A stretch of 32,731 bases of DNA from Sebaldella sp. Its GTDB lineage: Bacteria > Fusobacteriota > Fusobacteriia > Fusobacteriales > Leptotrichiaceae. Position numbers and translations under genes: made by a program. This document shows positions 23,761 through 31,757 of the stretch, in pieces. The notes below the pieces were generated by a model. That model had not been told where the DNA came from. It ran no database searches and saw only the letters and a list, made by a program, of their open reading frames with translations. The first letter of the stretch is position 1. Each line of letters opens with the position of its first letter. The stretch lies in assembly GCA_018058425.1 (NCBI GenBank), contig JAGOZX010000033.1:1-32731 (forward strand), given 5' to 3'.

Positions 23761-24862
23761 AATTAATTTAAGAACGGGAATATCATCAATACCTCCTTTG
23801 GCAGAAACTATTCAAGAAGTTTTTGGACTTTCTAGTTTTAAATTAAGTTTATTAACTTCTGTACCTGTGATTTGTATGGGAGCTTTTGCATTCTTTTCGC
23901 CAAAGTTAATAGAAAAATTAGGTTTTAAAAAATCTATTATGACATTATTATTCATAATTAGTTTTTTCATTTTAATTAGAGCTGTTAAAGTAAATTATCT
24001 ATATTTTTTAATGACAGCTTTTGGTATAGGGATTCCAACTGCAATAATTGGTCCCATAATATCAACATATATAAAAAATAAATTTCCTAATCATGTTGCT
24101 TCAATGATAGGGGTATATTCTGTGGGGATGGGCCTTAGTGCGGCTATAGCTTCAGGTTTTATGCTGACTATAAAAAAGGGACTAGGAGGCTCACTGTTTT
24201 TAAGTTTAGCCTCATGGTCAATATTAGGTTTTGTATCTCTTTTATTAGTAGGTATATTTCTTCCAAAAGAAAGCTCAGAAAAAATACCAAAAAGAAAAAT
24301 TGTATTTCCTATAAAAAATAAAAGGGTCTGGATACTTGTAATGATTTTTGGACTTCAATCAGGAATATTTTATTCTTTAGTAACATGGCTTGGGCCTTTG
24401 GGAGTGGAAAGCGGACTTGATGAAAAAGGGGCAGCTTTTTATATTGCCTTATTTACTTCACTTCAAACTTTATTTAGTTTATTAATTCCATTAGTCATAA
24501 ATAAAAGTAAAAAGTATAAATCATCTTTTTCTATATGTGTCTTTTTTGTAATAATAGGTCTTATATTTTTGATTAATTATAAAATTTTAATAGGAGTAAT
24601 ATTTGTAGGCATTGGTACAGGTGGACTATTTCCCATTGCTATGATTTTTCCTTTAGAAGAATGTGAAAATCCATTAGAATCAAGCGCATATGTTTCTATG
24701 GTACAAGCTTTTGGTTATGTATTAAGTGGTATCATTCCTATTATACTAGGAATTTTTAGAGATAAGATAGGAGACTATAATAAGTCGTTTTACATATTAT
24801 TATTTGTTTCAGTAATTTTATTTTTTCTGCCACTGGGAATTAGAAAAAATCAAGTGGTATAA
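23705..24862 (+). CDS. MFS transporter, CynX/NimT family
   Basis: This integral membrane protein of 385 residues has about 12 hydrophobic helices and a Lys/Arg-rich central loop (KESSEKIPKRKIVFPIKNKR, around 197-216). The first helix carries the NLRTGISSIPPL signature shared by CynX (cyanate) and NimT/YeaN (2-nitroimidazole) transporters; helix 4-5 includes GIGIPTAIIGPIIS. The substrate cannot be read from the sequence. I start at ATG 23705 (MKRVLKKEIL), 7 nt after AGAGAGGA; ATG 23699 would leave no spacing. It is a monocistronic unit between terminators. Confidence 0.8.
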   Translation: MKRVLKKEILMILGIFFIAINLRTGISSIPPLAETIQEVFGLSSFKLSLLTSVPVICMGAFAFFSPKLIEKLGFKKSIMTLLFIISFFILIRAVKVNYLYFLMTAFGIGIPTAIIGPIISTYIKNKFPNHVASMIGVYSVGMGLSAAIASGFMLTIKKGLGGSLFLSLASWSILGFVSLLLVGIFLPKESSEKIPKRKIVFPIKNKRVWILVMIFGLQSGIFYSLVTWLGPLGVESGLDEKGAAFYIALFTSLQTLFSLLIPLVINKSKKYKSSFSICVFFVIIGLIFLINYKILIGVIFVGIGTGGLFPIAMIFPLEECENPLESSAYVSMVQAFGYVLSGIIPIILGIFRDKIGDYNKSFYILLFVSVILFFLPLGIRKNQVV

Positions 24863-24908
24863 AAGGTTTTAAATAGTTGTGGAAATCGGAAAACATTATG
24901 ATAGAAGT

Positions 24909-24994
24909 AAAAAAAGAGTGAAGAAAAATCACTGTTTTTAAATTAAGTTTTTTAATATATTAGGAGAAATTGGAAATAAGATTTCTCTTTTTTT
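24909..24994 (+). terminator. Two successive terminators after the transporter
   Basis: First, AGTGA (24917-24921) pairs with TCACT (24929-24933), flanked by A and T runs that can extend the stem past one mismatch. Second, GAGAAAT (24964-24970) pairs with ATTTCTC (24981-24987), followed by seven Ts (24988-24994). The second is the stronger. Confidence 0.6.
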
Positions 24995-25018
24995 AATTTA
25001 TATAAAAATTTCCTAAAC

Positions 25019-25046
25019 TTGAATTTTTTAACAAAAGAGGTATAAT
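25019..25046 (+). promoter_or_regulatory. Promoter of the ceramidase-like/SIS operon
   Basis: TTGAAT (25019-25024), a 16-bp spacer and a consensus TATAAT (25041-25046) lie 26 nt before the start of the next gene, directly after a terminator. Confidence 0.6.
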
Positions 25047-25071
25047 AAAAGAAAGAAGAGGGAGTGCTAAA

Positions 25072-26286
25072 ATGAAAGTAGGGTTTTCAACAAGAAAAAT
25101 ACCTATCAAAGATAGTTTTCACTTATCAGGATATTTAGACAGACTTGAAAAAAGTGATGGTATTTTAGATGAAATTTATGTGAGGGTATGTTTGATAAGT
25201 GTAGAATTCTTGAGAATAGCTTTAGTATCAATTGATTCACTTGCAATAACAAGAAAAACAACGATAGAATGGCAAAAATCTTTAGAGTTAACTTATCCAG
25301 AAATAGAAAAAGTAATCTTTTTTACGACTCATACACATTCTGCACCATCTGTAAGTGATTATGGCGAGCTTATGGTGCTTGATGAGGGATATGACTTAAT
25401 AGTAATGGAGAAAATTATAGAATGCATTAGAGATGCAAAAAATAGCTTATTAGAATGTGGAATATCTTTTAAATCGATTTTAGATGATAAAATTGGAAAA
25501 AATAGAATAAAAAAAGAAAATAATAGTTACGTATACCTTAATACATTATATTTTTGGGGTAAAGATAATGTGTTATTGGGAGGGATTATAAATTATAACT
25601 GTCACCCAACTATACTTTCATATAAAAATCATAAAATAAGTAGTGAATTTACAGGACTAGCTCTTATTAATTTAGAGAAAAAATTAAAAAAATCAAAATT
25701 TTTATTTGCAAATGGAGCCGCAGGTGATATAAGTACTAGATTTACAAGAAAATCTCAAACATATGAACAAGTAATAGAATTTAGTAATATCTTATCTGAT
25801 AAAATAGAAAAACAAATACTGGAAGAACAGTTATTTGAAGAATCAGATAATTTAACAATTCTTACAGAAACCTTTTTATTAAAAGGAAAAGAACAAAGAG
25901 ATTTAGAAATTATAGAAGAAGAAATAGAGCGAGTAAAAAAGCTAAAAGAAGAAGAGCCAAGAATTTTAGAAACAATGCTTCAAGGATTGGAAATAGAAAA
26001 AGATAGAATTTTCTATAAAGATTTTTTAGAATATGAAACAGAGATAAATATAATAAATTTAGGAAATATATTTATTATAACAGCGCCAGGAGAATTTTAT
26101 TCTTATTATGAAAAGGAAATATTAAATAAAAATCCTAATGTAATATTTATAGGTTATTCAAATGGATATATAGGATATGTTACTGAATCAGACCATGCAA
26201 AACCAGAAAGTTATGAGGAAGCATCAGCACACATTCTAGCTAGTGAGGGACATAGAATATTGGAATTTATAAAGACTAAATTATAA
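25072..26286 (+). CDS. Neutral/alkaline ceramidase N-terminal-domain-like hydrolase
   Basis: The 404-residue cytoplasmic protein (no signal peptide) matches the catalytic domain pattern of neutral ceramidases. It has TTHTHSAP (85-92; H87 and H89 as zinc ligands), NCHPT (176-180; H178), NGAAGDIS (214-221; the position of the catalytic-Ser GDxS motif), then TAPGEFYS and GYSNGYIGYVT near the C-terminus. True ceramidases are exported, longer and have an extra C-terminal domain, absent here. Related intracellular proteins are common in Firmicutes-like genomes without a known substrate. An insert between about 265 and 330 is a charged Glu/Lys helix. It shares a transcript with a SIS protein 13 nt downstream, so a sugar-linked substrate is plausible. 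Confidence 0.75.
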   Translation: MKVGFSTRKIPIKDSFHLSGYLDRLEKSDGILDEIYVRVCLISVEFLRIALVSIDSLAITRKTTIEWQKSLELTYPEIEKVIFFTTHTHSAPSVSDYGELMVLDEGYDLIVMEKIIECIRDAKNSLLECGISFKSILDDKIGKNRIKKENNSYVYLNTLYFWGKDNVLLGGIINYNCHPTILSYKNHKISSEFTGLALINLEKKLKKSKFLFANGAAGDISTRFTRKSQTYEQVIEFSNILSDKIEKQILEEQLFEESDNLTILTETFLLKGKEQRDLEIIEEEIERVKKLKEEEPRILETMLQGLEIEKDRIFYKDFLEYETEINIINLGNIFIITAPGEFYSYYEKEILNKNPNVIFIGYSNGYIGYVTESDHAKPESYEEASAHILASEGHRILEFIKTKL

Positions 26287-26299
26287 AGGAGAAATGATA

Positions 26300-27022
26300 A
26301 TGGATTATAGTTATTCTAATGAAATGTTAAAGCAGTTAAGCGAGATATTTAAGGGTCAGAGAGAAGAAATAGAGGAAGCTATATCAGAAATACTTAGAAC
26401 TTTAAAAGAAGATAAAATAATACACACTTTTGGAAGCGGACATTCTCATATGGTGGGGTTGGAATTATTTATTAGAGCTGGTGGATTAGGAAATGTAAAT
26501 GCAATGCTTGACCAAGATGTTCTTACAAGTAATGGTGCATTACGAAGCAGTAAATTAGAGAAATTAGAAGGATTAGCAGATATAATTTGGGATGAATATA
26601 ATATAGAAAAAGATGATATTATAATAATAATTTCAAATTCTGGACGAAATGCACTTCCTATAGAAATGGCTTTAAGAGCAAAGAAAGAAGGAGTAAAAGT
26701 TATTGCAATAACTTCTCTTAAACAAACAAAAGAATTTGAGTCTAGACATTCAAGCGGGAAAAAATTATATGAAATAGCAGATATCGTATTAGATAATAAA
26801 GTAATATCAGGTGATGGAATATTAGAGGTAGAGGGAACAAGAGTGGGAGCAATGTCATCAATAAATGGAATGTTTATAATTAATACAATAGTAACAGAAG
26901 TAATGGTTCGAGCTGAAATGGAAGGAATAAAGCTCCCGATTTATAAAAGTCAGAATATTGATTCATTTGCAGAAAATGATGAATTATATAAAAAATATAG
27001 AGGAAGAGTAAAATTAATATAA
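26300..27022 (+). CDS. SIS-domain sugar-phosphate-binding protein (UPF0309-like)
   Basis: The 240-residue soluble protein has one SIS domain. Phosphosugar-binding motifs are HTFGSGHSHM (42-51) and IIISNSGRNALPIEMAL (around 109-125), with VIAITS following. The conserved block GDGILEVEG...RVGAMSSI is typical of the UPF0309 group, whose members sit in amino-sugar catabolic loci. I start at ATG 26300 (MDYSYSNEML), 8 nt after AAAGGAG; the ATG at 26294 is too close to that site. It is the second gene of the operon with the ceramidase-like hydrolase, and is probably an isomerase or deaminase-like enzyme on a sugar phosphate. Confidence 0.8.
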   Translation: MDYSYSNEMLKQLSEIFKGQREEIEEAISEILRTLKEDKIIHTFGSGHSHMVGLELFIRAGGLGNVNAMLDQDVLTSNGALRSSKLEKLEGLADIIWDEYNIEKDDIIIIISNSGRNALPIEMALRAKKEGVKVIAITSLKQTKEFESRHSSGKKLYEIADIVLDNKVISGDGILEVEGTRVGAMSSINGMFIINTIVTEVMVRAEMEGIKLPIYKSQNIDSFAENDELYKKYRGRVKLI

Positions 27023-27176
27023 ATAATTGTATAAGGAAAATTTATTTTGAAAATATTGAAATATAAGAAGAAAAAGTGTATTAAGTTAAGTTATTTTTTC
27101 ATATACAAATTAAAAGTTTCATGTTAAAATAAAAATATAGCTTTATAAGATTTTTAATAATAAAGGAGGAGTAATA

Positions 27177-27866
27177 ATGTATTTAGTATTTATTCGTCAT
27201 GGTCAAAGTGAGTGGAATAAAGAAAATCTATTTACTGGCTGGACAGACGTTAATTTATCAGATGAAGGTGTAAATGAAGCAATTAGAGCAGGGCAAATAT
27301 TGAAAAAACATAAATTTACTTTTGACATAGCTTATACTTCTGTTCTAAAAAGAGCAATTAGAACACTTTACTTTGTATTAAATGAAATGGATCAGCTTTG
27401 GATTCCTGTTCAGAAATCGTGGAGACTTAATGAACGGCACTATGGTGCACTGCAAGGATTTAATAAAGCACAAACAGCTGAAAAATATGGTGAAGAACAA
27501 GTACATATATGGCGTAGAAGTTATGATGTTCTCCCACCTTTACTTGAAGAAAACGATGAGAGACAGTCAAAATTTGATAGAAGATACTCTAATTTAGATC
27601 CTAGAATATTACCATCTGGTGAAAATCTGAAAGTAACTTTAGAAAGAGTAATGCCTTATTGGGAAGATGAAATAGCTCCTGCTCTAAAAGCTGGGAAAAA
27701 AGTAGTAATAGCTGCTCATGGAAATAGTTTAAGAGCATTGGCAAAGTATTTAGAGGGAATAGGTGATGATGAGATCATGGATCTTGAAATACCAACTGGA
27801 AAACCTTTAATTTACGAATTAGATGATGATTTCAAAGTATTGAAAAAATATTATTTAGAAGATTAG
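27177..27866 (+). CDS. gpmA: 2,3-bisphosphoglycerate-dependent phosphoglycerate mutase
   Basis: GpmA interconverts 3- and 2-phosphoglycerate in glycolysis. Catalytic H8 lies in [10 protein letters not shown], the second His (H181) in [10 protein letters not shown], and the active-site Glu in [10 protein letters not shown] (E87). The 229-residue length and the [14 protein letters not shown] block match the dPGM family and distinguish it from the cofactor-independent enzyme. It has a strong AAAGGAGGAG site. It leads a likely three-gene unit with the aldo/keto reductase (43 nt away) and the nitroreductase. Confidence 0.95.
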   Translation: MYLVFIRHGQSEWNKENLFTGWTDVNLSDEGVNEAIRAGQILKKHKFTFDIAYTSVLKRAIRTLYFVLNEMDQLWIPVQKSWRLNERHYGALQGFNKAQTAEKYGEEQVHIWRRSYDVLPPLLEENDERQSKFDRRYSNLDPRILPSGENLKVTLERVMPYWEDEIAPALKAGKKVVIAAHGNSLRALAKYLEGIGDDEIMDLEIPTGKPLIYELDDDFKVLKKYYLED

Positions 27867-27909
27867 AATACGCATAATTTAAATAAATTTAGAAGGAGTG
27901 AGTTTAAAA

Positions 27910-28719
27910 ATGATTAGTTTAAAATTATCAAATGGAGTTGAAATACCTCAGATTGGTTTTGGAACTTTTAAAATTCCAGATGATGTATCAGTGGAAGCAG
28001 TAAAAACAGCAATAGAAGCAGGATATAGACATATAGATACAGCAGCAATTTACAGAAATGAAAATGGTGTAGGGAAAGGAATTAAAGAATCTGGAATTCC
28101 TAGAAATGAAATATTTCTTACAAGTAAACTTTGGAATGATGAACAAGGATATGATACAACATTAAAAGCTTTTGATGACACATTAAAAAGATTAGGGACT
28201 GACTATTTAGACTTATTTCTTATTCACTGGCCTAAAGATAAAAATGAAGAGTCTTGGAAAGCACTAGAAAAACTTTATAAAGATGGAAGAGTAAAAAGTA
28301 TAGGTGTAAGTAATTTTAAAGAACACCACCTTGATGATTTATTAACAGAAGCTGAAATAGTTCCTATGATAAATCAAGTGGAACTTCATCCACAGTTTCC
28401 ACAAGAAGAAATAAGAAAATATTGTAAAGAAAAGGGAATAGTAGTAGAGGCTTGGGCATCATTAATGCAGGGGCAGATATTTGATAAAGAGAAAGTAAAG
28501 AGAATAGCTGAAAAACATGGTAAAACAATATCTCAAATAGGTATTAGATGGGCTGTACAAATAGGGGTAGTTACTATTCCAAAGTCTACACATACTCAAA
28601 GAATAAAAGATAATTTAAATGTTTTTGATTTTGAGCTTGATAATGAAGATATGATAAAAATGGCAGAACTAAATACAGGAGTTAGAATAGGAAAAGATCC
28701 AGATAAAATTGACTTTTAG
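27910..28719 (+). CDS. Aldo/keto reductase (2,5-diketo-gluconate reductase-like)
   Basis: This 269-residue NADPH-dependent reductase has the catalytic tetrad D43 and Y48 (HIDTAAIYRNE), K73 (TSKLW) and H106 (LIHWP). GVSNFKEHHL and the coenzyme-binding IPKSTHTQRIKDN are also present. It belongs to the small AKR5-type group of bacterial carbonyl reductases; the physiological substrate is unknown, with 2-oxoaldehydes or keto-sugars typical. I start at ATG 27910 (MISLKLSNGV), 8 nt after AGAAGGAGTGAG; the in-frame GTG at 27898 is part of that site. Confidence 0.9.
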   Translation: MISLKLSNGVEIPQIGFGTFKIPDDVSVEAVKTAIEAGYRHIDTAAIYRNENGVGKGIKESGIPRNEIFLTSKLWNDEQGYDTTLKAFDDTLKRLGTDYLDLFLIHWPKDKNEESWKALEKLYKDGRVKSIGVSNFKEHHLDDLLTEAEIVPMINQVELHPQFPQEEIRKYCKEKGIVVEAWASLMQGQIFDKEKVKRIAEKHGKTISQIGIRWAVQIGVVTIPKSTHTQRIKDNLNVFDFELDNEDMIKMAELNTGVRIGKDPDKIDF

Positions 28720-28745
28720 AATTTTTTGTATTAAGGAGGCCTAAA

Positions 28746-29246
28746 ATGAATGAAATTTTTATAAGAAGAAGTATAAGAGAATTTGTTGAAAAACCTGTAG
28801 AAAAAGATAAAATTGAAAATATACTCAAAGCTGGTATGCAGGCACCAAGTGCTAAAAATCAGCAAGCATGGGAATTTATTGTAGTTACATCCAAAGAATT
28901 GAAAAATAAAGTATCTATGATGAGTCCTTTTTCAAAATTAGCATCAAAAGCAGCAGTATTAATAATTTTACTTGGAAATAAAGATAAAATGATAGTATCA
29001 GACAAGTGGCAGCAAGATTTAGGAGCATGTACACAAAATATGCTTTTACAGATAGTTAAAGAGGGTCTTGGAGGTGTGTGGCTTGGAGTTTATCCTACAG
29101 AAGAAAGAGTCAGCTATTTAAGAGACATTTTTAAAATTCCTGATAATGTTGAACCTTTTGGTATTGTAAGTTTTGGGTACTCAGAAAAGCAGAATATATT
29201 TGTTGATAGATATGAGAAATCAAGAGTTCATTGGGAAGAGTATTAG
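28746..29246 (+). CDS. Nitroreductase-family FMN oxidoreductase
   Basis: The 166-residue protein opens with FIRRSIREF, the flavin-phosphate-binding start of the family. It continues with GMQAPSAKNQQAWEFIVV, LGACTQNMLLQIVKEGLGG, WLGVYPTEERV and GIVSFGYSE. This is the short single-domain group of nitroreductase-like proteins, which use NAD(P)H and FMN; substrate specificity cannot be deduced. AAGGAGG lies 8 nt upstream, 26 nt after the aldo/keto reductase, with which it is probably co-transcribed. A terminator follows. Confidence 0.88.
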   Translation: MNEIFIRRSIREFVEKPVEKDKIENILKAGMQAPSAKNQQAWEFIVVTSKELKNKVSMMSPFSKLASKAAVLIILLGNKDKMIVSDKWQQDLGACTQNMLLQIVKEGLGGVWLGVYPTEERVSYLRDIFKIPDNVEPFGIVSFGYSEKQNIFVDRYEKSRVHWEEY

Positions 29247-29251
29247 AATAG

Positions 29252-29291
29252 AAAAAAAGCCAGTCTTAAATTAATAAGCTGGCTTTTTTAA
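29252..29291. terminator. Bidirectional terminator between convergent genes
   Basis: AAAAAGCCAG (29254-29263) pairs with CTGGCTTTTT (29279-29288), flanked by A and T runs on both outer sides. It serves the nitroreductase on the plus strand and the NlpC/P60 gene on the minus strand. Confidence 0.85.
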
Positions 29292-29302
29292 AATAAATAA
29301 AT

Positions 29303-29908
29303 TTATTTTTCGGAGATTCTAACTCCGTATTTGAAATACTTACCCCAGTATGAGTTATCTAAGCTAGATAATACTACACCTTTTGATGAAGATGCATTTA
29401 TAAATAGTGAATTTCCCACATAAACAGCTGTGTGATTTACTCTATTTTCTGGTCTAAAGAATAAAATATCTCCTGGTCTTAATTCTTCACGTGAAATATG
29501 AGTTCCCTTTTGAGCCTGATCAACAGAAACTCTAGGAAGTTCAAATTCAAAGACTTCTCTATAGACTCTTCTTGTGAGAGCGGAACAATCTATTCCACCT
29601 CTAGAATCACCACCCCATGAGTATCTTGTTCCACGCCAATTCTCAAATGATTTTAATAATTCGTTTTCTACAATAATATCACTAATTTGGTCAAATGTTC
29701 CAGAGAGCAAAATAGCTTGCTGGTCATCTTTCAGTTTAGTTACTTTTTTTATTATTACTTTTTCATCATGTACATATTCTGAATCATATACTCCAGGGTC
29801 TCCCTGAATAGTGCTTGAATTCTTAGTCACAGAAGATGTTTTTGCAGAAGTTCCTACAAAAAAACATAAGATAAATAAAATTGTAGAAAAAACAAATAGT
29901 CTTTTCAT
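29303..29908 (-). CDS. Secreted NlpC/P60-family peptidoglycan hydrolase
   Basis: The 201-residue protein has a signal peptide (residues 1-22, ending VGTSA). A linker follows, then an NlpC/P60 cysteine peptidase domain (about 85-200). The catalytic Cys is C108 in GGIDCSALTRRVY and the His is H159 in NHTAVYV. The usual third residue, often His in FIHAS, is Asn171 in FINASSSKGV. LRPGDILFF is the conserved central block. It probably cleaves stem-peptide bonds in the cell wall, as Spr/MepH-type enzymes do. A good AGGAGG site lies upstream. It is the second gene of an operon with dtd, 18 nt apart. Confidence 0.88.
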   Translation of the reverse strand: MKRLFVFSTILFILCFFVGTSAKTSSVTKNSSTIQGDPGVYDSEYVHDEKVIIKKVTKLKDDQQAILLSGTFDQISDIIVENELLKSFENWRGTRYSWGGDSRGGIDCSALTRRVYREVFEFELPRVSVDQAQKGTHISREELRPGDILFFRPENRVNHTAVYVGNSLFINASSSKGVVLSSLDNSYWGKYFKYGVRISEK

Positions 29909-29926
29909 ACCATCCTCCTTTATGTT

Positions 29927-30370
29927 TTAGTTTTTACTATCAATTATTAGTGTTACTGGTCCATCATTCTCTAGTGTAACATTCATATGTTCTCTAAACT
30001 TTCCAGTTTTAAAAGGTACATTATATTTCGACAATTCATCTAAAAATGAATTATATAATTTTTCAGCAGCATCAGGCTTGGCTGACTCAGTATAACTGGG
30101 TCTTCTACCATTCTTGGTATTTCCATAAACTGTAAAGTTACTGACAATTAGAAGTTCTCCATTTATATCAAGGAGTGAAAGATTTAGTTTACCACTCGAA
30201 TCATCAAAAATTCTTAAGTTAATTAATTTTTCAATACTATATTTTATGTCTGTTGTGTTATCAGTGTTGGCAATTCCAAGAAAAACTACAATTCCTTGGT
30301 TAATAGAACTAAAAAGATCGTCATTTATTAGTACTTTAGCAGCCTTTACTCTCTGTAAAATTAGTCTCAA
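29927..30370 (-). CDS. dtd: D-aminoacyl-tRNA deacylase
   Basis: Dtd hydrolyses D-amino acids (and glycine mischarged on tRNA-Ala) from tRNA. The 147-residue protein has the family start MRLILQRVKAAKVLI, the catalytic-region SNFTVYGNTKNGRRPSY (usually SQFTLYAD) and the cross-subunit NDGPVTLIID (the NxGPVT motif with the Gly-cisPro neighbourhood). Length is standard. A consensus promoter lies 28 nt upstream on the minus strand, and the NlpC/P60 gene follows. Confidence 0.93.
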   Translation of the reverse strand: MRLILQRVKAAKVLINDDLFSSINQGIVVFLGIANTDNTTDIKYSIEKLINLRIFDDSSGKLNLSLLDINGELLIVSNFTVYGNTKNGRRPSYTESAKPDAAEKLYNSFLDELSKYNVPFKTGKFREHMNVTLENDGPVTLIIDSKN

Positions 30371-30397
30371 TTTTAGTCACCTTTCTTAATGATATTA

Positions 30398-30426
30398 ATT
30401 ATAAGCTGAAATCCCAATTAAGTCAA
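30398..30426 (-). promoter_or_regulatory. Consensus sigma-70-type promoter of dtd
   Basis: On the minus strand TTGACT (complement of 30421-30426) and TATAAT (complement of 30398-30403) are separated by exactly 17 bp. The dtd start is 28 nt downstream. Confidence 0.8.
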
Positions 30427-30601
30427 TATCTATATATAAAATAATTACAAAAATAACTTTATTATATAGTAAAGATGGGATATAAAATTAACTTATTAAA
30501 CCTATAAATTATTAGAAGTTTGAAAGTCATTTGATTAAAAGAGAGAATTTGAAATAAATTATACATTTAATTATTTAGAATTATAAAAAGCCTAAGAATA
30601 T

Positions 30602-30628
30602 AAAAAACTGCCTCATACTCCGAGACAG
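30602..30628 (-). terminator. Terminator of the galT-ugpC unit
   Basis: On the minus strand CTGTCTC (complement of 30622-30628) pairs with GAGGCAG (complement of 30608-30614), with one G-T pair and a 7-nt loop, followed by six Ts. It lies 20 nt after the ATPase gene. Confidence 0.75.
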
Positions 30629-30649
30629 CCTTTTAAAGCAGGCTAAAAA

Positions 30650-31744
30650 CTATATAGCAGCTTCAGTTTCTTTATCAAATAAATGACACTTACTCATATC
30701 AAATTTAAATGTTCCCTTATCTTTTAATGATAAGCTTTCTTCTTGATTTAAAGCTAATCTTGCTATTACTTGATTTCCTTCTAAATCAAAGTATACTATC
30801 TCTTCATTTCCCATTTGCTCTTTTACTAGAATATTTCCTTCTAGACTTTCTTTTTCTCCACCAGATACTAATGATAAATGTTCTGGTCTTATTCCAAATA
30901 CTACTTCTTTTCCTATATAATCTTTTACATCTTCTACTTTTCGCTCTGGTAATTCTAATTCTAACTCTTTTAGTTTAACTATTACTTTACCATTTTTTTC
31001 ATCTAGTACTCCATTTATTAAGTTCATTGTAGGTGACCCTATAAATCCTGCTACAAACTTATTTGTAGGCTTATTATATAAATTTAATGGAGTATCGACT
31101 TGCATAATTTTTCCTTCTCTTAGTACGCAGATTCTATCTCCCATTGTCATTGCTTCTATTTGATCATGAGTTACATATATCATTGTTGTTCCTAATTCTT
31201 TATGTAATTGACTTATTTTTACTCTCATTGATACTCTTAGTTTAGCATCTAAATTTGATAAAGGTTCATCAAATAAAAATACTTCTGGCTCTCTTACTAA
31301 CGCTCTTCCTAAAGCAACCCTTTGTCTTTGTCCACCAGACATATCCTTAGGCTTTCTATCTAATAGGTCTGTAATCTCTAATTTTTCAGCTGCTTCTCTA
31401 ACTCTTTTATCTATTTCAGGTTTTGGTGTTTTCTTTAATTTTAGTCCAAATGCCATATTTTCATAAACACTCATATGAGGATAAAGAGCATAGTTTTGGA
31501 AAACCATTGCTATTCCTCTGTCTTTAGGAGCCACGTCATTTACAAGCTTATCTCCTATGTAGATTTCTCCACCAGTTATTTCTTCTAATCCAGCTACCAT
31601 TCTTAATGTTGTTGATTTAGCACATCCTGATGGTCCTACAAATACCATAAATTCACCATCTTTTATATCTAAATCTATTCCATGTACTGCTTTAAATCCA
31701 TTAGGATATTCTTTCTCTACACCCTTTAATAATACCTTTGCCAT
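30650..31744 (-). CDS. ugpC: Sugar ABC transporter ATPase, UgpC/MsmX type
   Basis: This 364-residue ATPase energises carbohydrate ABC importers; members are often shared by several importers. An ABC domain (1-235) is followed by a C-terminal OB/TOBE domain (about 240-364, with GIRPEHLSL). Motifs: Walker [11 protein letters not shown] (37-46), Q-loop [10 protein letters not shown], signature [15 protein letters not shown], Walker [14 protein letters not shown] and H-loop VTHDQIEAM. The Walker A has Ala42 where Gly is usual (GCGKS). I start at ATG 31744 ([10 protein letters not shown]), 6 nt after GGAGGT; the longer frame to 31798 overlaps galT and is rejected. No permease or binding-protein gene is adjacent, which supports a shared ATPase. 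Confidence 0.9.
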   Translation of the reverse strand: MAKVLLKGVEKEYPNGFKAVHGIDLDIKDGEFMVFVGPSGCAKSTTLRMVAGLEEITGGEIYIGDKLVNDVAPKDRGIAMVFQNYALYPHMSVYENMAFGLKLKKTPKPEIDKRVREAAEKLEITDLLDRKPKDMSGGQRQRVALGRALVREPEVFLFDEPLSNLDAKLRVSMRVKISQLHKELGTTMIYVTHDQIEAMTMGDRICVLREGKIMQVDTPLNLYNKPTNKFVAGFIGSPTMNLINGVLDEKNGKVIVKLKELELELPERKVEDVKDYIGKEVVFGIRPEHLSLVSGGEKESLEGNILVKEQMGNEEIVYFDLEGNQVIARLALNQEESLSLKDKGTFKFDMSKCHLFDKETEAAI

Positions 31745-31757
31745 TTTTTTACCTCCA

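Noticed and set aside
27382..27597. 71-codon frame inside gpmA
   Set aside because: It is a frame shadow of gpmA with no ribosome binding site.
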